Below are positions 25,025 through 33,900 of a DNA stretch of 34,252 nt, piece after piece. The DNA comes from Mucilaginibacter sp. (GTDB taxonomy: Bacteria > Bacteroidota > Bacteroidia > Sphingobacteriales > Sphingobacteriaceae): NCBI GenBank assembly GCA_028287895.1, contig JAQBOV010000101.1:1-34252 (forward strand), in the 5' to 3' direction. Every line of letters starts with the position of its first letter. Within the stretch, counting starts at the first letter, position 1. A program made the translations under genes and the position numbers. The notes under the pieces were generated by a model. It made no database searches. It saw nothing but the letters and a program-made list of their open reading frames with translations, and had not been told where the DNA came from.

Positions 25025-25768
25025 CTACAGCGCTTTAATGTAATCTAAAAACAAATACATCGCTTTCTTTTTATCCTCGCTCAAGTTAAAATCGAGTTTG
25101 TGCATCAGGTAATCCTCCAGGTCAAAATCAGCACGGACAGGTAGTTCTTTCAGCAGTTCGGCGCGGTGGTTAAGGCCGTATTTTAAAGATTGGTTGAACG
25201 CATCGGTAAATTCCTTGGGTATGGGTTTATTAGCTATCCAGGCGGCAAACACAAATGGCAGCCCGGTTAATTTTCGCCATTCTTCGGATAGGTCATATAC
25301 AAATTTATATTGCCCTTTTTTGCCAAAGGTGCGGTCGCCTATTTGTACAAAGGCGGTATTGGGGTCGGTAGATCGCGCATAATCATCAGCCCCGGTAATG
25401 AGTTGCGGCTGTATCTTCCACAGGTTTTTCAGCAGCACCCGCGCCAGGTTGTTCGATGTACGCGATTGCGGGTCTAACTGAACGGTTTTTGCTTCCCTGA
25501 TATGGCAATTACTAAACAGGAACACCGAATTAACAGCCCCTGCTGCGCCAATGCAATAGTCCGAAATGATATGCCACTCAGGCAGGTTTAGCGTAGCTGC
25601 AACGGGTATCAGGCCGATGTCTACTTTATCATCGATCAGTTTTTGGGCGCAATCGGCGGGTATGTCCAGGCTCAGGGCAATCTGGTCAATAATAGCAGTA
25701 TGTTGTATGCCGTATAAAAAGGGTTTGGTATTGGTGTAGCTTACAGCTGATATTTTTATTTTTTTCAC
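25025..25768 (-). CDS. mqnA: Chorismate dehydratase (futalosine pathway)
   Basis: 247 residues of the MqnA/MqnD family. The start MKKIKISAVSYTNTKPFLYGI carries the N-terminal S-Y-N--P signature, and DIGLIPVAATLNLP, SRTSNNLARVLL and FVQIGDRTFGK follow. It dehydrates chorismate to 3-(1-carboxyvinyl)oxybenzoate, the first step of the futalosine route to menaquinone. It is encoded on the same strand as, and 1.5 kb downstream of, mqnE, which supports MqnA over MqnD. A histidine phosphatase gene lies between them. Confidence 0.9.
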   Translation of the reverse strand: MKKIKISAVSYTNTKPFLYGIQHTAIIDQIALSLDIPADCAQKLIDDKVDIGLIPVAATLNLPEWHIISDYCIGAAGAVNSVFLFSNCHIREAKTVQLDPQSRTSNNLARVLLKNLWKIQPQLITGADDYARSTDPNTAFVQIGDRTFGKKGQYKFVYDLSEEWRKLTGLPFVFAAWIANKPIPKEFTDAFNQSLKYGLNHRAELLKELPVRADFDLEDYLMHKLDFNLSEDKKKAMYLFLDYIKAL

Positions 25769-25811
25769 AAGTAGCTTTGTATTCTATATGATTAAAATTC
25801 GAAATCGAAAA

Positions 25812-26432
25812 TCATTTTAAATGTTGTGCATTGTTAAAATCGATGATCTCGTATTTCCGGCCGTCCCAGGTTACTTTGTACAATACAAGGTTCTGATGAG
25901 GGAAAGTTTCCATTTCGGTAAGCGGTTTATTCAGCAAAATGCATAAAAACAGCCTTAAGGCCCTGCCATGCATACATATCAACACTGTTTCCTCCTTAGA
26001 ATGACTCATAATGGTTTGCAGGGCCTCCAGTTGCCTTGCCTTCACCTCATTAGGACTTTCGCCGCCTTTAAACTTGCTGTCCAGTTTTCCATTGAGCCAG
26101 TCCCGCAATAGTTTCATAAACTGTGCTTTGTTCTCTGGCGTGCTGGGTTGACCTTCAAGTACTCCCCATGCCAGTTCATCCAATCCTGACAGTTTCTCAT
26201 ACGGAATCCCATGATCAATAAATGGCTGGATACTTTGCTGCGTGCGCTTTAATTCAGAAATGTATATCTTATCGAAAGGGACATGCTTGTAGGCCCTGTA
26301 AAATAATTGCCCCTGTTGACGCCCTTCGTTGTTTAGATCGGTATCTCGTCCGCGGCCCTGTACAATTCCCTGTTTATTCAGGTCCGTCTGTCCGTGGCGG
26401 ACGATGTATAGTGTTTTTATAATTTTGTTCAT
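25812..26432 (-). CDS. Histidine phosphatase family protein
   Basis: 206 residues from ATG 26432 (MNKIIKTLYIVRHGQTDLNKQG). An upstream ATG at 26465 would add MQTHELMTNEP, which is polar and does not look native. The phosphohistidine motif is RHG near the N-terminus, EGRQQG and SELKRTQQSI contribute the second Arg, and a C-terminal MHGRALRLF has the second His. The fold is phosphoglycerate-mutase-like. It lies between mqnE and mqnA in one minus-strand run (43 bases before mqnA), so a role in that pathway is possible but unproven. Confidence 0.88.
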   Translation of the reverse strand: MNKIIKTLYIVRHGQTDLNKQGIVQGRGRDTDLNNEGRQQGQLFYRAYKHVPFDKIYISELKRTQQSIQPFIDHGIPYEKLSGLDELAWGVLEGQPSTPENKAQFMKLLRDWLNGKLDSKFKGGESPNEVKARQLEALQTIMSHSKEETVLICMHGRALRLFLCILLNKPLTEMETFPHQNLVLYKVTWDGRKYEIIDFNNAQHLK

Positions 26433-26542
26433 TGGCTCATTTGTCATTAGTTCATGGGTTTGCATACTGATGAACTATCAGACCAAAAGGTATTATGTTG
26501 TTTAACTTACTACAATAGGAAACTAACATACCAATGAATGAA

Positions 26543-27736
26543 TTAATTAATCACCGGCAGTTTATAAAATTGTGGTTTTGCTTCTTCCGGGAACTCGTAA
26601 TTATTATAGTCGGTCACCACGTTGTACAAGGTATCACGCTCAACCGGGTAACGCCCAACCTGTTTTATCAATTCAACCAATTGTTTCGTGCTCATACCAG
26701 GATGCTGCTCCTCTGCCCCGGCCATGCTGTATATTTTGGTGGTATCATCCAGTGTACCGTCAATATCATCGACACCAAAATTTAAAGACAGCTGTGCCGT
26801 ATTCCGGCTGATCATTGCCCAGTAGGCTTTGATATGGTCGAAATTGTCGAGATAGATACGCGCTATAGCATAATTACGCAGATCTTCCACCACAGTTGAT
26901 TCGGGCACATGTGACATCTGGTTATCCTGGTTACGGAACTTTAAAGGGATAAAAGTTTGGAAACCGCGGGTTTTATCCTGCAATTGGCGCAGGCGCTCCA
27001 TGTGATCGACGCGGTGCCAGTGTTTTTCTATGTGACCGTAAAGCATGGTAGCGTTTGAGCGCATACCGAGTTTGTGCCATTGTTCATGTATCTGCAGCCA
27101 TTGGTCGGCGGTACATTTGTCTTTGGCAATTTGCTCACGTATTTCCGGATGAAATATTTCTGCACCGCCACCGGGTATCGATTCCAGACCTGCGTCTTTC
27201 ATCATCTTCATACCTGTAGCGTAATCAATCTTAGCCTTCTTAAATATGTAATGATATTCAACAGGTGTTAATGCCTTTACGTGCAGTTCGGGCCGGTGTG
27301 CTTTTATCTTGCTGAATAATTCGCTATAAAAAGGGACATCATACTGTGGTAATACACCGCCTACGATATGCACCTCGGTAACCGGCTCATTGTCGTATTT
27401 TTTCACGATGTCAAGCATTTCTTCCAGGGTATACTCCCATCCTTCCGACCGTTGTTTGATCAACCGTGAATAGGAACAAAACTTGCAATCATAAACACAA
27501 AGATTGGTTGGTTCGATATGGAAATTGCGGTTAAAATAAGTTTTATCACCGTGCTTTTTTTCTCGAATATAGTTGGCCAAAATACCCAGATAGCTTAATT
27601 CGCCTTTTTCAAAAAGAAAAACACCTTCGTCAAAAGAAATACGCTCACTGTCCAGCACCTTTTGTGCAATGTGCTTTAAATCAGCAGAAAGATCAGGATC
27701 CTGCAATAATACTAGTAAATTATTCTCGGCTTCCAT
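26543..27736 (-). CDS. mqnE: Aminofutalosine synthase (radical SAM)
   Basis: 397 residues from ATG 27736 (MEAENNLLVLLQDPDLSADLK); the ATG at 27763 adds MLFLHKVFL, which looks non-native. The radical SAM cluster is CVYDCKFC, Cys at 80, 84 and 87 in the shorter form, preceded by NRNFHIEPTN. GGVLPQYDVPFY, ESIPGGGAEIFHPEIREQI and TMLYGHIEKHWHRVDHM place it in the MqnE/MqnC family; GGGAEIF with FQTFIPLKF points to MqnE. It joins adenosine-type radical chemistry to the MqnA product to make 6-amino-6-deoxyfutalosine. It is first in the mqnE - phosphatase - mqnA run. Confidence 0.9.
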   Translation of the reverse strand: MEAENNLLVLLQDPDLSADLKHIAQKVLDSERISFDEGVFLFEKGELSYLGILANYIREKKHGDKTYFNRNFHIEPTNLCVYDCKFCSYSRLIKQRSEGWEYTLEEMLDIVKKYDNEPVTEVHIVGGVLPQYDVPFYSELFSKIKAHRPELHVKALTPVEYHYIFKKAKIDYATGMKMMKDAGLESIPGGGAEIFHPEIREQIAKDKCTADQWLQIHEQWHKLGMRSNATMLYGHIEKHWHRVDHMERLRQLQDKTRGFQTFIPLKFRNQDNQMSHVPESTVVEDLRNYAIARIYLDNFDHIKAYWAMISRNTAQLSLNFGVDDIDGTLDDTTKIYSMAGAEEQHPGMSTKQLVELIKQVGRYPVERDTLYNVVTDYNNYEFPEEAKPQFYKLPVIN

Positions 27737-27810
27737 TAAAAAAACTTTGTGCAAAAATAACAAATCTTAGTGTAATGGTGTGTAAACATTAATTACTGGC
27801 CGCAAAACTT

Positions 27811-27818
27811 TAAGTTTG
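27811..27818 (+). promoter_or_regulatory. Candidate -7 box of the trans-sulfuration gene
   Basis: TAAGTTTG is an exact TAnnTTTG match 17 bases before the ATG at 27835, giving a leader of about 10 nt. The -33 element is not clear. Confidence 0.4.
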
Positions 27819-27834
27819 CCTCAAAATCTGTTAC

Positions 27835-28950
27835 ATGAAAATCGAAACGATCGCCATTCACGCCGGTAACCACACAGACGGATCATCAAAAGCGGTAATA
27901 CAACCTATTACCCTGTCAACCACATTTGTCAGAGAAGCAGACGGATCTTTTCCTGCCGGATATATTTACAGCCGGTCAAGCAACCCTAACCGCACCTCGC
28001 TCGAAAATGTATTGGCAAGACTGGAAGGCGGTGTTGATGCGGCGGCCTTTTCATCAGGTAATGCTGCCGGGATGACGGTTTTTCAAACCCTTAAGCCAGG
28101 CACACATGTCATTTGTCCCGATGATATGTATCATGGTTTACGTAATCAGCTTAAAACCTTATTTGCGGGAATTTTAGAGTTCGATTTTATTGACGTGAAT
28201 GATGTGGTTGTTTTAAAATCTCGTATCAAACAGCATACAGGTTTGATATGGATAGAGAGCCCGTCCAACCCGCTGTTAAAAATAACGGACATTAAAAAGA
28301 TAGTTCAGATAGCCAAGCAGCACCATATCAGAGTAGCCTGCGATAATACTTTTGCTACGCCAATAGGTCAGCAACCGCTGGCATTGGGCGCCGATTTGGT
28401 GATGCATTCATCCACGAAATATTTGGGCGGGCATAGTGACCTCATGGGCGGCGCTTTAATCACCTCCGAAAAAGATCAGTGGTGGACAAAAATACGCCAG
28501 GTACAGGAAATGGGTGGTGCCATCCCTTCGCCCATAGATTGTTACTTTTTGGCCAGAAGCATTAAAACATTGCCTTACCGTGTCCGTGGACACGTAAATA
28601 ACGCCCAATTATTAGCTGAATACCTGCAAAAGCATCCTAAGGTAGAAAAGGTAATGTATCCGGGATTATCCTCCCATCCTGAACACCAGATTGCAAAGGA
28701 TCAAATGAAAAATTTTGGCGGCATGCTTTCTTTTTGTGTCAAAGGCGGATCTGACGAAGCCAGAAAAGTAATTAATAAGCTCAATATTTTTACCCAGGCC
28801 ACCAGCCTCGGTGGTGTCGAGAGTTTGATCGAACACCGTGCTTCTGTTGAAGGCCCGGATACCAAAACGCCACATAATCTGCTGCGCGTATCGGTAGGCC
28901 TGGAACACATTGATGATTTGATAGCAGATATATCACAAGCCCTTGGTTAG
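27835..28950 (+). CDS. Cystathionine gamma-synthase/beta- or gamma-lyase type PLP enzyme
   Basis: 371 residues, Cys/Met metabolism family. The N-terminus MKIETIAIHAGNHTDGSS and SRSSNPNR are followed by FSSGNAAGMTVFQ, DDMYHG (Tyr stacking on PLP), NTFATP and the PLP Lys in HSSTKYLGGHSD near residue 198. GGVESLIEHRASVEG is at the C-terminus. It uses cysteine/homoserine esters or cystathionine; synthase and lyase cannot be told apart here. It has no riboswitch and is read from its own promoter, divergent from mqnE. Confidence 0.88.
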   Translation: MKIETIAIHAGNHTDGSSKAVIQPITLSTTFVREADGSFPAGYIYSRSSNPNRTSLENVLARLEGGVDAAAFSSGNAAGMTVFQTLKPGTHVICPDDMYHGLRNQLKTLFAGILEFDFIDVNDVVVLKSRIKQHTGLIWIESPSNPLLKITDIKKIVQIAKQHHIRVACDNTFATPIGQQPLALGADLVMHSSTKYLGGHSDLMGGALITSEKDQWWTKIRQVQEMGGAIPSPIDCYFLARSIKTLPYRVRGHVNNAQLLAEYLQKHPKVEKVMYPGLSSHPEHQIAKDQMKNFGGMLSFCVKGGSDEARKVINKLNIFTQATSLGGVESLIEHRASVEGPDTKTPHNLLRVSVGLEHIDDLIADISQALG

Positions 28951-28965
28951 CATACCAGTTCACCC

Positions 28966-29004
28966 ATCATCGTTCATAAGAAATTTAGCATTATGAACGA
29001 TGAT
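28966..29004. terminator. Perfect 14-bp inverted repeat between convergent genes
   Basis: ATCATCGTTCATAA (28966-28979) and TTATGAACGATGAT (28991-29004) with an 11-base loop, 15 bases after the trans-sulfuration stop and 26 bases before the DinB-like stop. It has no T-run, so it acts as a strong RNA hairpin for both transcripts rather than a classic intrinsic terminator. Confidence 0.6.
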
Positions 29005-29030
29005 CCATCAAGCCATGAACCATTAAACAT

Positions 29031-29543
29031 TTAATTCCGGGAATAGCTCATTGCTTGTTTACCCAATCCTCTTCTCAAAATGCCAATCTGGCCGATAGTA
29101 TAGGCCTGGTGATGATTGATGAACGCCCATAAACCTGCAAGCGTATTGTCAAAAGGAAATATTGGATGTTTAAACTCAACAACGCTGTTTAATGCTTCGT
29201 CAGGAAGATTCTCTAAGCCCTTCCTTATTACAGAAGCGTCTTGGTTCCATTTTTTTTTGATTTCTTCTAAGGTGGGTAACTCACTTTTAGGTGCGTTAAA
29301 GTCTGCGGGGCTTCCGCCTTGTTTAGTATGGAAATGATCTCTCCAACGTACTTCCACCTGTGTGCCGCTTATATTAGCTAAATTTGCATTAGCCCATAAA
29401 AGATGCCCTGCCAACCATTTTACACTGTTCATCGGATTGGCTATGCATTTGTTGGATTCAACATCGCTTATGTTTTCAATGACGTTGTTAAATAACACGT
29501 TATGGAGATCATACTGTGCTAAGAGTTGTTTTTTAGCTGACAT
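29031..29543 (-). CDS. DinB-like superfamily protein
   Basis: 170 residues of a DinB/YfiT-type four-helix bundle. His residues that could bind metal appear in WLAGHLLWANAN (near residue 46), in RDHFHTKQ (near 70) and in FINHHQAYTIGQIGILRRGLG (near 140), the normal three-site order. The biochemical function is unknown; members of the superfamily are metal-dependent thiol- or nucleophile-related proteins. The nearest genes on either side are methionine-related, but it reads the other way, so no shared job is implied. Confidence 0.75.
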   Translation of the reverse strand: MSAKKQLLAQYDLHNVLFNNVIENISDVESNKCIANPMNSVKWLAGHLLWANANLANISGTQVEVRWRDHFHTKQGGSPADFNAPKSELPTLEEIKKKWNQDASVIRKGLENLPDEALNSVVEFKHPIFPFDNTLAGLWAFINHHQAYTIGQIGILRRGLGKQAMSYSRN

Positions 29544-29703
29544 AATTTTAAATTTTTTGGTTCATGTAAACCTACCAACAATACCAGGTGTCGGTGAGGT
29601 GTAAATACGCCAATATAAAGGGCTGTTTGCGCCATTAATTCCAGTATCGAAGAAGTCATTGAATAATGATTTTGTTCATTAAATTAATTTTTTGAAAATT
29701 TAA

Positions 29704-29736
29704 TTTGGAGATTTGCTTTAATATGCACTATGTTTG
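29704..29736 (+). promoter_or_regulatory. Bacteroidota promoter of the SAM-riboswitch/met operon
   Basis: TTTG at 29704-29707 (-33) and TATGTTTG at 29729-29736 (exact TAnnTTTG, -7) with a 21-base spacer. The predicted RNA start is near 29743, about 40 bases before the riboswitch P1 helix. Confidence 0.65.
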
Positions 29737-29784
29737 CAACATTATTTGGTAGCAATACTAAGATCAATTCCTCAAAAAGGGTTT

Positions 29785-29897
29785 TGATTTATAAAGAAGC
29801 GGCGAGAGATCAGGCTCAATGACCCGCTGGCAACCCTCCATGGTGGAGAAGGTGCCAAATCCTGGCCCGGTGAATGGACGCCGGGGGATATAAATTA
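29785..29897 (+). ncRNA. SAM-I riboswitch (S-box)
   Basis: P1 is formed by TGATTTATA (29785-29793) and TATAAATTA (29889-29897). The conserved core follows: AAGAAGCGGCGAGAGATCAGG, then GACCCGCTGGCAACC, and P3 with CTCC/TGGAG and AAGGTGCC. P4 is formed by CCCGG/CCGGG. This is the SAM-I consensus pattern of GA-rich 5' strand, GCAACC and AAGGTGC. It controls the downstream metY-metX-hom genes in response to S-adenosylmethionine. No obvious intrinsic terminator follows P1, so the expression platform is not the usual one. Confidence 0.93.
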
Positions 29898-29903
29898 ACA
29901 ACC

Positions 29904-30008
29904 ATGAAAAATCTGATTAAAATTACATTCCGCGATCTTTTAAAGGCCCTCAAAGCTATGTCAACTGCTTATAGCTATCCTAACGGCTGTATGTGTTATT
30001 GTTGTTAA
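29904..30008 (+). CDS. 34-residue Cys/Met-rich leader peptide
   Basis: ATG at 29904, 7 bases after riboswitch P1, opens a 34-codon ORF ending TAA at 30006-30008. The N-terminal part is basic and amphipathic (MKNLIKITFRDLLKALKAMS); the C-terminal eight residues are NGCMCYCC, giving four Cys and one Met codons within the last six codons. It sits between the riboswitch and metY, with 111 bases to the metY start. Leader-peptide attenuation by Cys or Met supply is a plausible role; a small secreted peptide is a less likely alternative. It is read from the sequence, not annotated from a family. Confidence 0.7.
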   Translation: MKNLIKITFRDLLKALKAMSTAYSYPNGCMCYCC

Positions 30009-30014
30009 TTCAAC

Positions 30015-30075
30015 CACGTTTCTTTTTCTGAAAAAATACGTGTTATACACAAAAAAGACAAATTATCTTTTTGTG
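30015..30075 (+). promoter_or_regulatory. Alternative hairpins after the leader peptide (candidate attenuator)
   Basis: Hairpin 1 is 30015-30042 (CACGT/ACGTG with an A/T upper stem). Hairpin 2 is 30048-30075 (CACAAAAAAGA/TCTTTTTGTG, one bulge, 10 bp). A third option, GTGT/ACAC at 30040-30050, overlaps both. TCTTTTTC (30021-30028) and TCTTTTTG (30066-30073) are near copies, as are GAAAAAA (30030-30036) and AAAAAAGA (30051-30058), so arms can swap. This resembles a 1:2/2:3/3:4 attenuator, although it ends 45 bases before metY without a T-run. Confidence 0.4.
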
Positions 30076-30107
30076 ACCCGATTGCCAAATAGTCTTTAAA
30101 AAATTAA

Positions 30108-31439
<1,332 letters not shown>

Positions 31440-31473
31440 CGTTTTTTTTAGTTTTTAAGTGATATAATAAAGA

Positions 31474-31518
31474 GTTATTACGGATGCAGCTGACGCTGTC
31501 AGCTGCATCGGCAGTAAC
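31474..31518 (+). promoter_or_regulatory. Strong metX leader hairpin
   Basis: GATGCAGCTGAC (31483-31494) and GTCAGCTGCATC (31498-31509) form a perfect 12-bp stem with a 3-base GCT loop. The flanks (GTTATTACG and GGCAGTAAC) extend it with few mismatches to 31474-31518. It ends 2 bases before one metX ATG (31521) and 11 before another (31530). No T-run follows. It is likely an intercistronic RNA stem that affects metX translation or mRNA processing. Confidence 0.75.
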
Positions 31519-31520
31519 GA

Positions 31521-32585
31521 ATGAACAAAATGAATACACAGCTATTTAAATATCCGCAAACATTCAAACTCGAATCAGGAAAGAAATTGCGGGAACTGGA
31601 AATAGGTTTCCATACTTATGGTAAGTTAAATAAAGAAGGCGATAACGTGGTGTGGGTATGCCATGCCCTGACTGCAAATTCAGATGTATTTGACTGGTGG
31701 AAGGGATTGTTTGGTGACCACAATTACTTTAACCCCGATGAACATTTTATTGTATGTGCAAATATCCTGGGCTCGCCTTATGGTACCACAAGCCCTTTAA
31801 GTGATAATCCTGTGACCGGTCAGCCCTATTATTTGTCGTTCCCTCAAATTTCTGTGCGCGATATGGTTAAAGCGCACCAGTTGCTGGCCGATTACCTGGA
31901 AATAAAGGATATCAAAATAGTTTTAGGCGGTTCCTTAGGCGGTCAGCAAGCTTTGGAATGGTCTATAATGGAACCAAATCGCATCAAAAACCTGATTTTG
32001 ATTGCTACAAATGCCCGTCATTCGCCGTGGGGTATTGCCTTTAATGAATCGCAACGTTTAGCTATCGCCACAGATCGCAGCTTTTATGCCAATAAGATCG
32101 ATGGCGGCAGCAAAGGATTGAAAGCCGCACGGAGCATCGCCCTGCTCTCCTATCGGGGTTATAAAACTTATTCTGTAACGCAACAGGAAGAGAACGATAA
32201 AAAAGCAGATAATTTTAAGGCCTCATCCTATCAGAACTACCAGGGCGAAAAACTGGTGAACCGTTATAATGCTTATAGCTATTGGTATTTGACCAAAGTA
32301 ATGGACTCGCATAATGTGGGGCGCAACAGACACGGAGTTGAAAAGGCATTAAGCCTTATTAAAGCAAAAACCCTGGTTATAGGAATCAAATCGGATCTTT
32401 TGTTTCCAATTGAGGAACAGGAGTACCTGTTCAGACATATACCAAAAGCCGCATTTGCTCAGTTTGATTCGTTTTATGGTCATGACGGATTTTTGATCGA
32501 AACAGAAGCATTAACAACTATTATTACTTCATTTTTTAAAACCGACGTAAAGGGAAAAATTATAGAATTACAACAAACTGCATAA
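31521..32585 (+). CDS. metX: Homoserine O-acetyltransferase
   Basis: 354 residues of the alpha/beta-hydrolase acyltransferase family. The start is ATG 31521 or ATG 31530 (MNTQLFKYPQTFKLESGK); the second is closer to the family norm and leaves room after the leader hairpin. CHALTANSDVFDWW, NILGSPYGTTSP and the nucleophile LGGSLGGQQALEW (Ser near 147) are visible, as are the acid GIKSDLLFP and the base YGHDGFLIE. It acetylates homoserine from acetyl-CoA to supply MetY. It overlaps the hom start by one base (TAATG). Confidence 0.93.
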   Translation: MNKMNTQLFKYPQTFKLESGKKLRELEIGFHTYGKLNKEGDNVVWVCHALTANSDVFDWWKGLFGDHNYFNPDEHFIVCANILGSPYGTTSPLSDNPVTGQPYYLSFPQISVRDMVKAHQLLADYLEIKDIKIVLGGSLGGQQALEWSIMEPNRIKNLILIATNARHSPWGIAFNESQRLAIATDRSFYANKIDGGSKGLKAARSIALLSYRGYKTYSVTQQEENDKKADNFKASSYQNYQGEKLVNRYNAYSYWYLTKVMDSHNVGRNRHGVEKALSLIKAKTLVIGIKSDLLFPIEEQEYLFRHIPKAAFAQFDSFYGHDGFLIETEALTTIITSFFKTDVKGKIIELQQTA

Positions 32586-33820
32586 TGAGTAAAAAACTAA
32601 CTATAGGACTATTTGGCTTTGGTGTTGTGGGCCAGGGTCTGTACGATATTATTAAAACCAAAAATCTAAATCTCGAGATCGTTAAAATATGTATAAAGGA
32701 TGGCGGCAAAAAACGCTCGTTGCCTTCTCACCTGTTTACTACCGACAAAGATGAATTGCTTGATAACCCGCAAATTAATACCGTTGTTGAGTTGATCAAT
32801 GAGACTGAACCCGCTTTTGAGATCGTTTCAAGGGCTTTAAGTACCGGTAAAAATGTAGTTTCGGCCAGTAAGAAAATGATTGCCACACATCTTAGTGAAC
32901 TGATTGAACTACAGCACCTGTATGGTACCTCATTACTATACGAAGGTGCTGTGTGTGGCAGTATTCCTATCATCCGCAACCTGGAGGAATACTATGACAA
33001 CGAATTGCTGCATTCTATTTGCGGCATTTTTAATGGGTCATCCAATTATATCCTTTCAAAAGGATTTATTGAAAATCTGGATTATAATTCGGCTTTAAAG
33101 CAGGCACAGGATCTGGGCTTTGCCGAAACAGATCCCACCATGGATGTCGGCGGATATGATGCCAAGTTTAAACTGGTGATCGCCGGTGCCCATGCTTACG
33201 GAGTGGTGGTCAAACCAGAGGAAGTTTTTAACCTGGGGATACAAAACCTATCCGCCTTTGACCTGCAATATGCACGCGAAAAGAACCTGAAGATAAAGCT
33301 GGTTCCGGTAGCAAAGGAGCTCGATGAGCGGCATGTAGCTTTATTCGTGTTGCCGAAATTTGTGAACGAAAGCGAGTTTCTATATAATGTGGAGTATGAA
33401 TATAATGGCGTAATAGTGCAGGCTGCATTTGCCGATCAGCAGTTTTTCTTTGGTAAAGGAGCCGGTGGACACCCTACCGGATCGGCTGTATTGTCAGATA
33501 TAGCTGCTTTGCGTTATGATTACCAGTATGAATATAAGAAGGCCAAAGAGAAAAAAGACCTCAACTTCACTAATGATATCGAGATCAATATCTATTTGCG
33601 CTATCAGGATGATGGCCTTGTGGAGGCATTAGGGTTTGAATATATTCATGAGCGCTATTATTCAGGAAACTATAAATTTGTGATAGGGAAAATCAATCTT
33701 CAAAAACTGATCGACAATCAACATCTTATAGTAAACGATAAGGCTTTCATAGCCTTTGCTGATCAGCTGAAAGGGGTCAGTTTAGCCCCGGCAAAAAAAC
33801 AAGCTGCTGAAGTTTTTTAG
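32585..33820 (+). CDS. hom: Homoserine dehydrogenase
   Basis: 411 residues. The cofactor site is IGLFGFGVVGQGLYD, the second domain has SASKKMIATH and YEGAVCGSIPIIRNLEEYYDNE, IFNGSSNYILSKG and DPTMDVGGYDAKFKLVIAGAHAYG follow with catalytic Asp and Lys residues. The chain lacks an aspartate kinase domain. The C-terminal 100 residues (after KEKKDLNFTNDIEIN) contain a small beta domain that could be ACT-like. It reduces aspartate semialdehyde to homoserine, giving MetX its substrate. It is last in the met operon, so SAM also limits branch-point flux. Confidence 0.95.
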   Translation: MSKKLTIGLFGFGVVGQGLYDIIKTKNLNLEIVKICIKDGGKKRSLPSHLFTTDKDELLDNPQINTVVELINETEPAFEIVSRALSTGKNVVSASKKMIATHLSELIELQHLYGTSLLYEGAVCGSIPIIRNLEEYYDNELLHSICGIFNGSSNYILSKGFIENLDYNSALKQAQDLGFAETDPTMDVGGYDAKFKLVIAGAHAYGVVVKPEEVFNLGIQNLSAFDLQYAREKNLKIKLVPVAKELDERHVALFVLPKFVNESEFLYNVEYEYNGVIVQAAFADQQFFFGKGAGGHPTGSAVLSDIAALRYDYQYEYKKAKEKKDLNFTNDIEINIYLRYQDDGLVEALGFEYIHERYYSGNYKFVIGKINLQKLIDNQHLIVNDKAFIAFADQLKGVSLAPAKKQAAEVF

Positions 33821-33842
33821 TAAACTATAACTTTGTTTATCA

Positions 33843-33873
33843 AGAAAGGCTCCTCATTATGGAGCCTTCTTAT
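33843..33873. terminator. Bidirectional terminator between hom and the E2 gene
   Basis: AAGGCTCC (33846-33853) / GGAGCCTT (33861-33868), 8 bp with a 7-base loop, with T-rich sequence on both sides (tcttatt on the plus strand and ctttcttg on the minus strand). It serves hom on the plus strand and the E2 gene on the minus strand. Confidence 0.8.
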
Positions 33874-33900
33874 TATATATTTATCTGTAAATTAAGGGGC

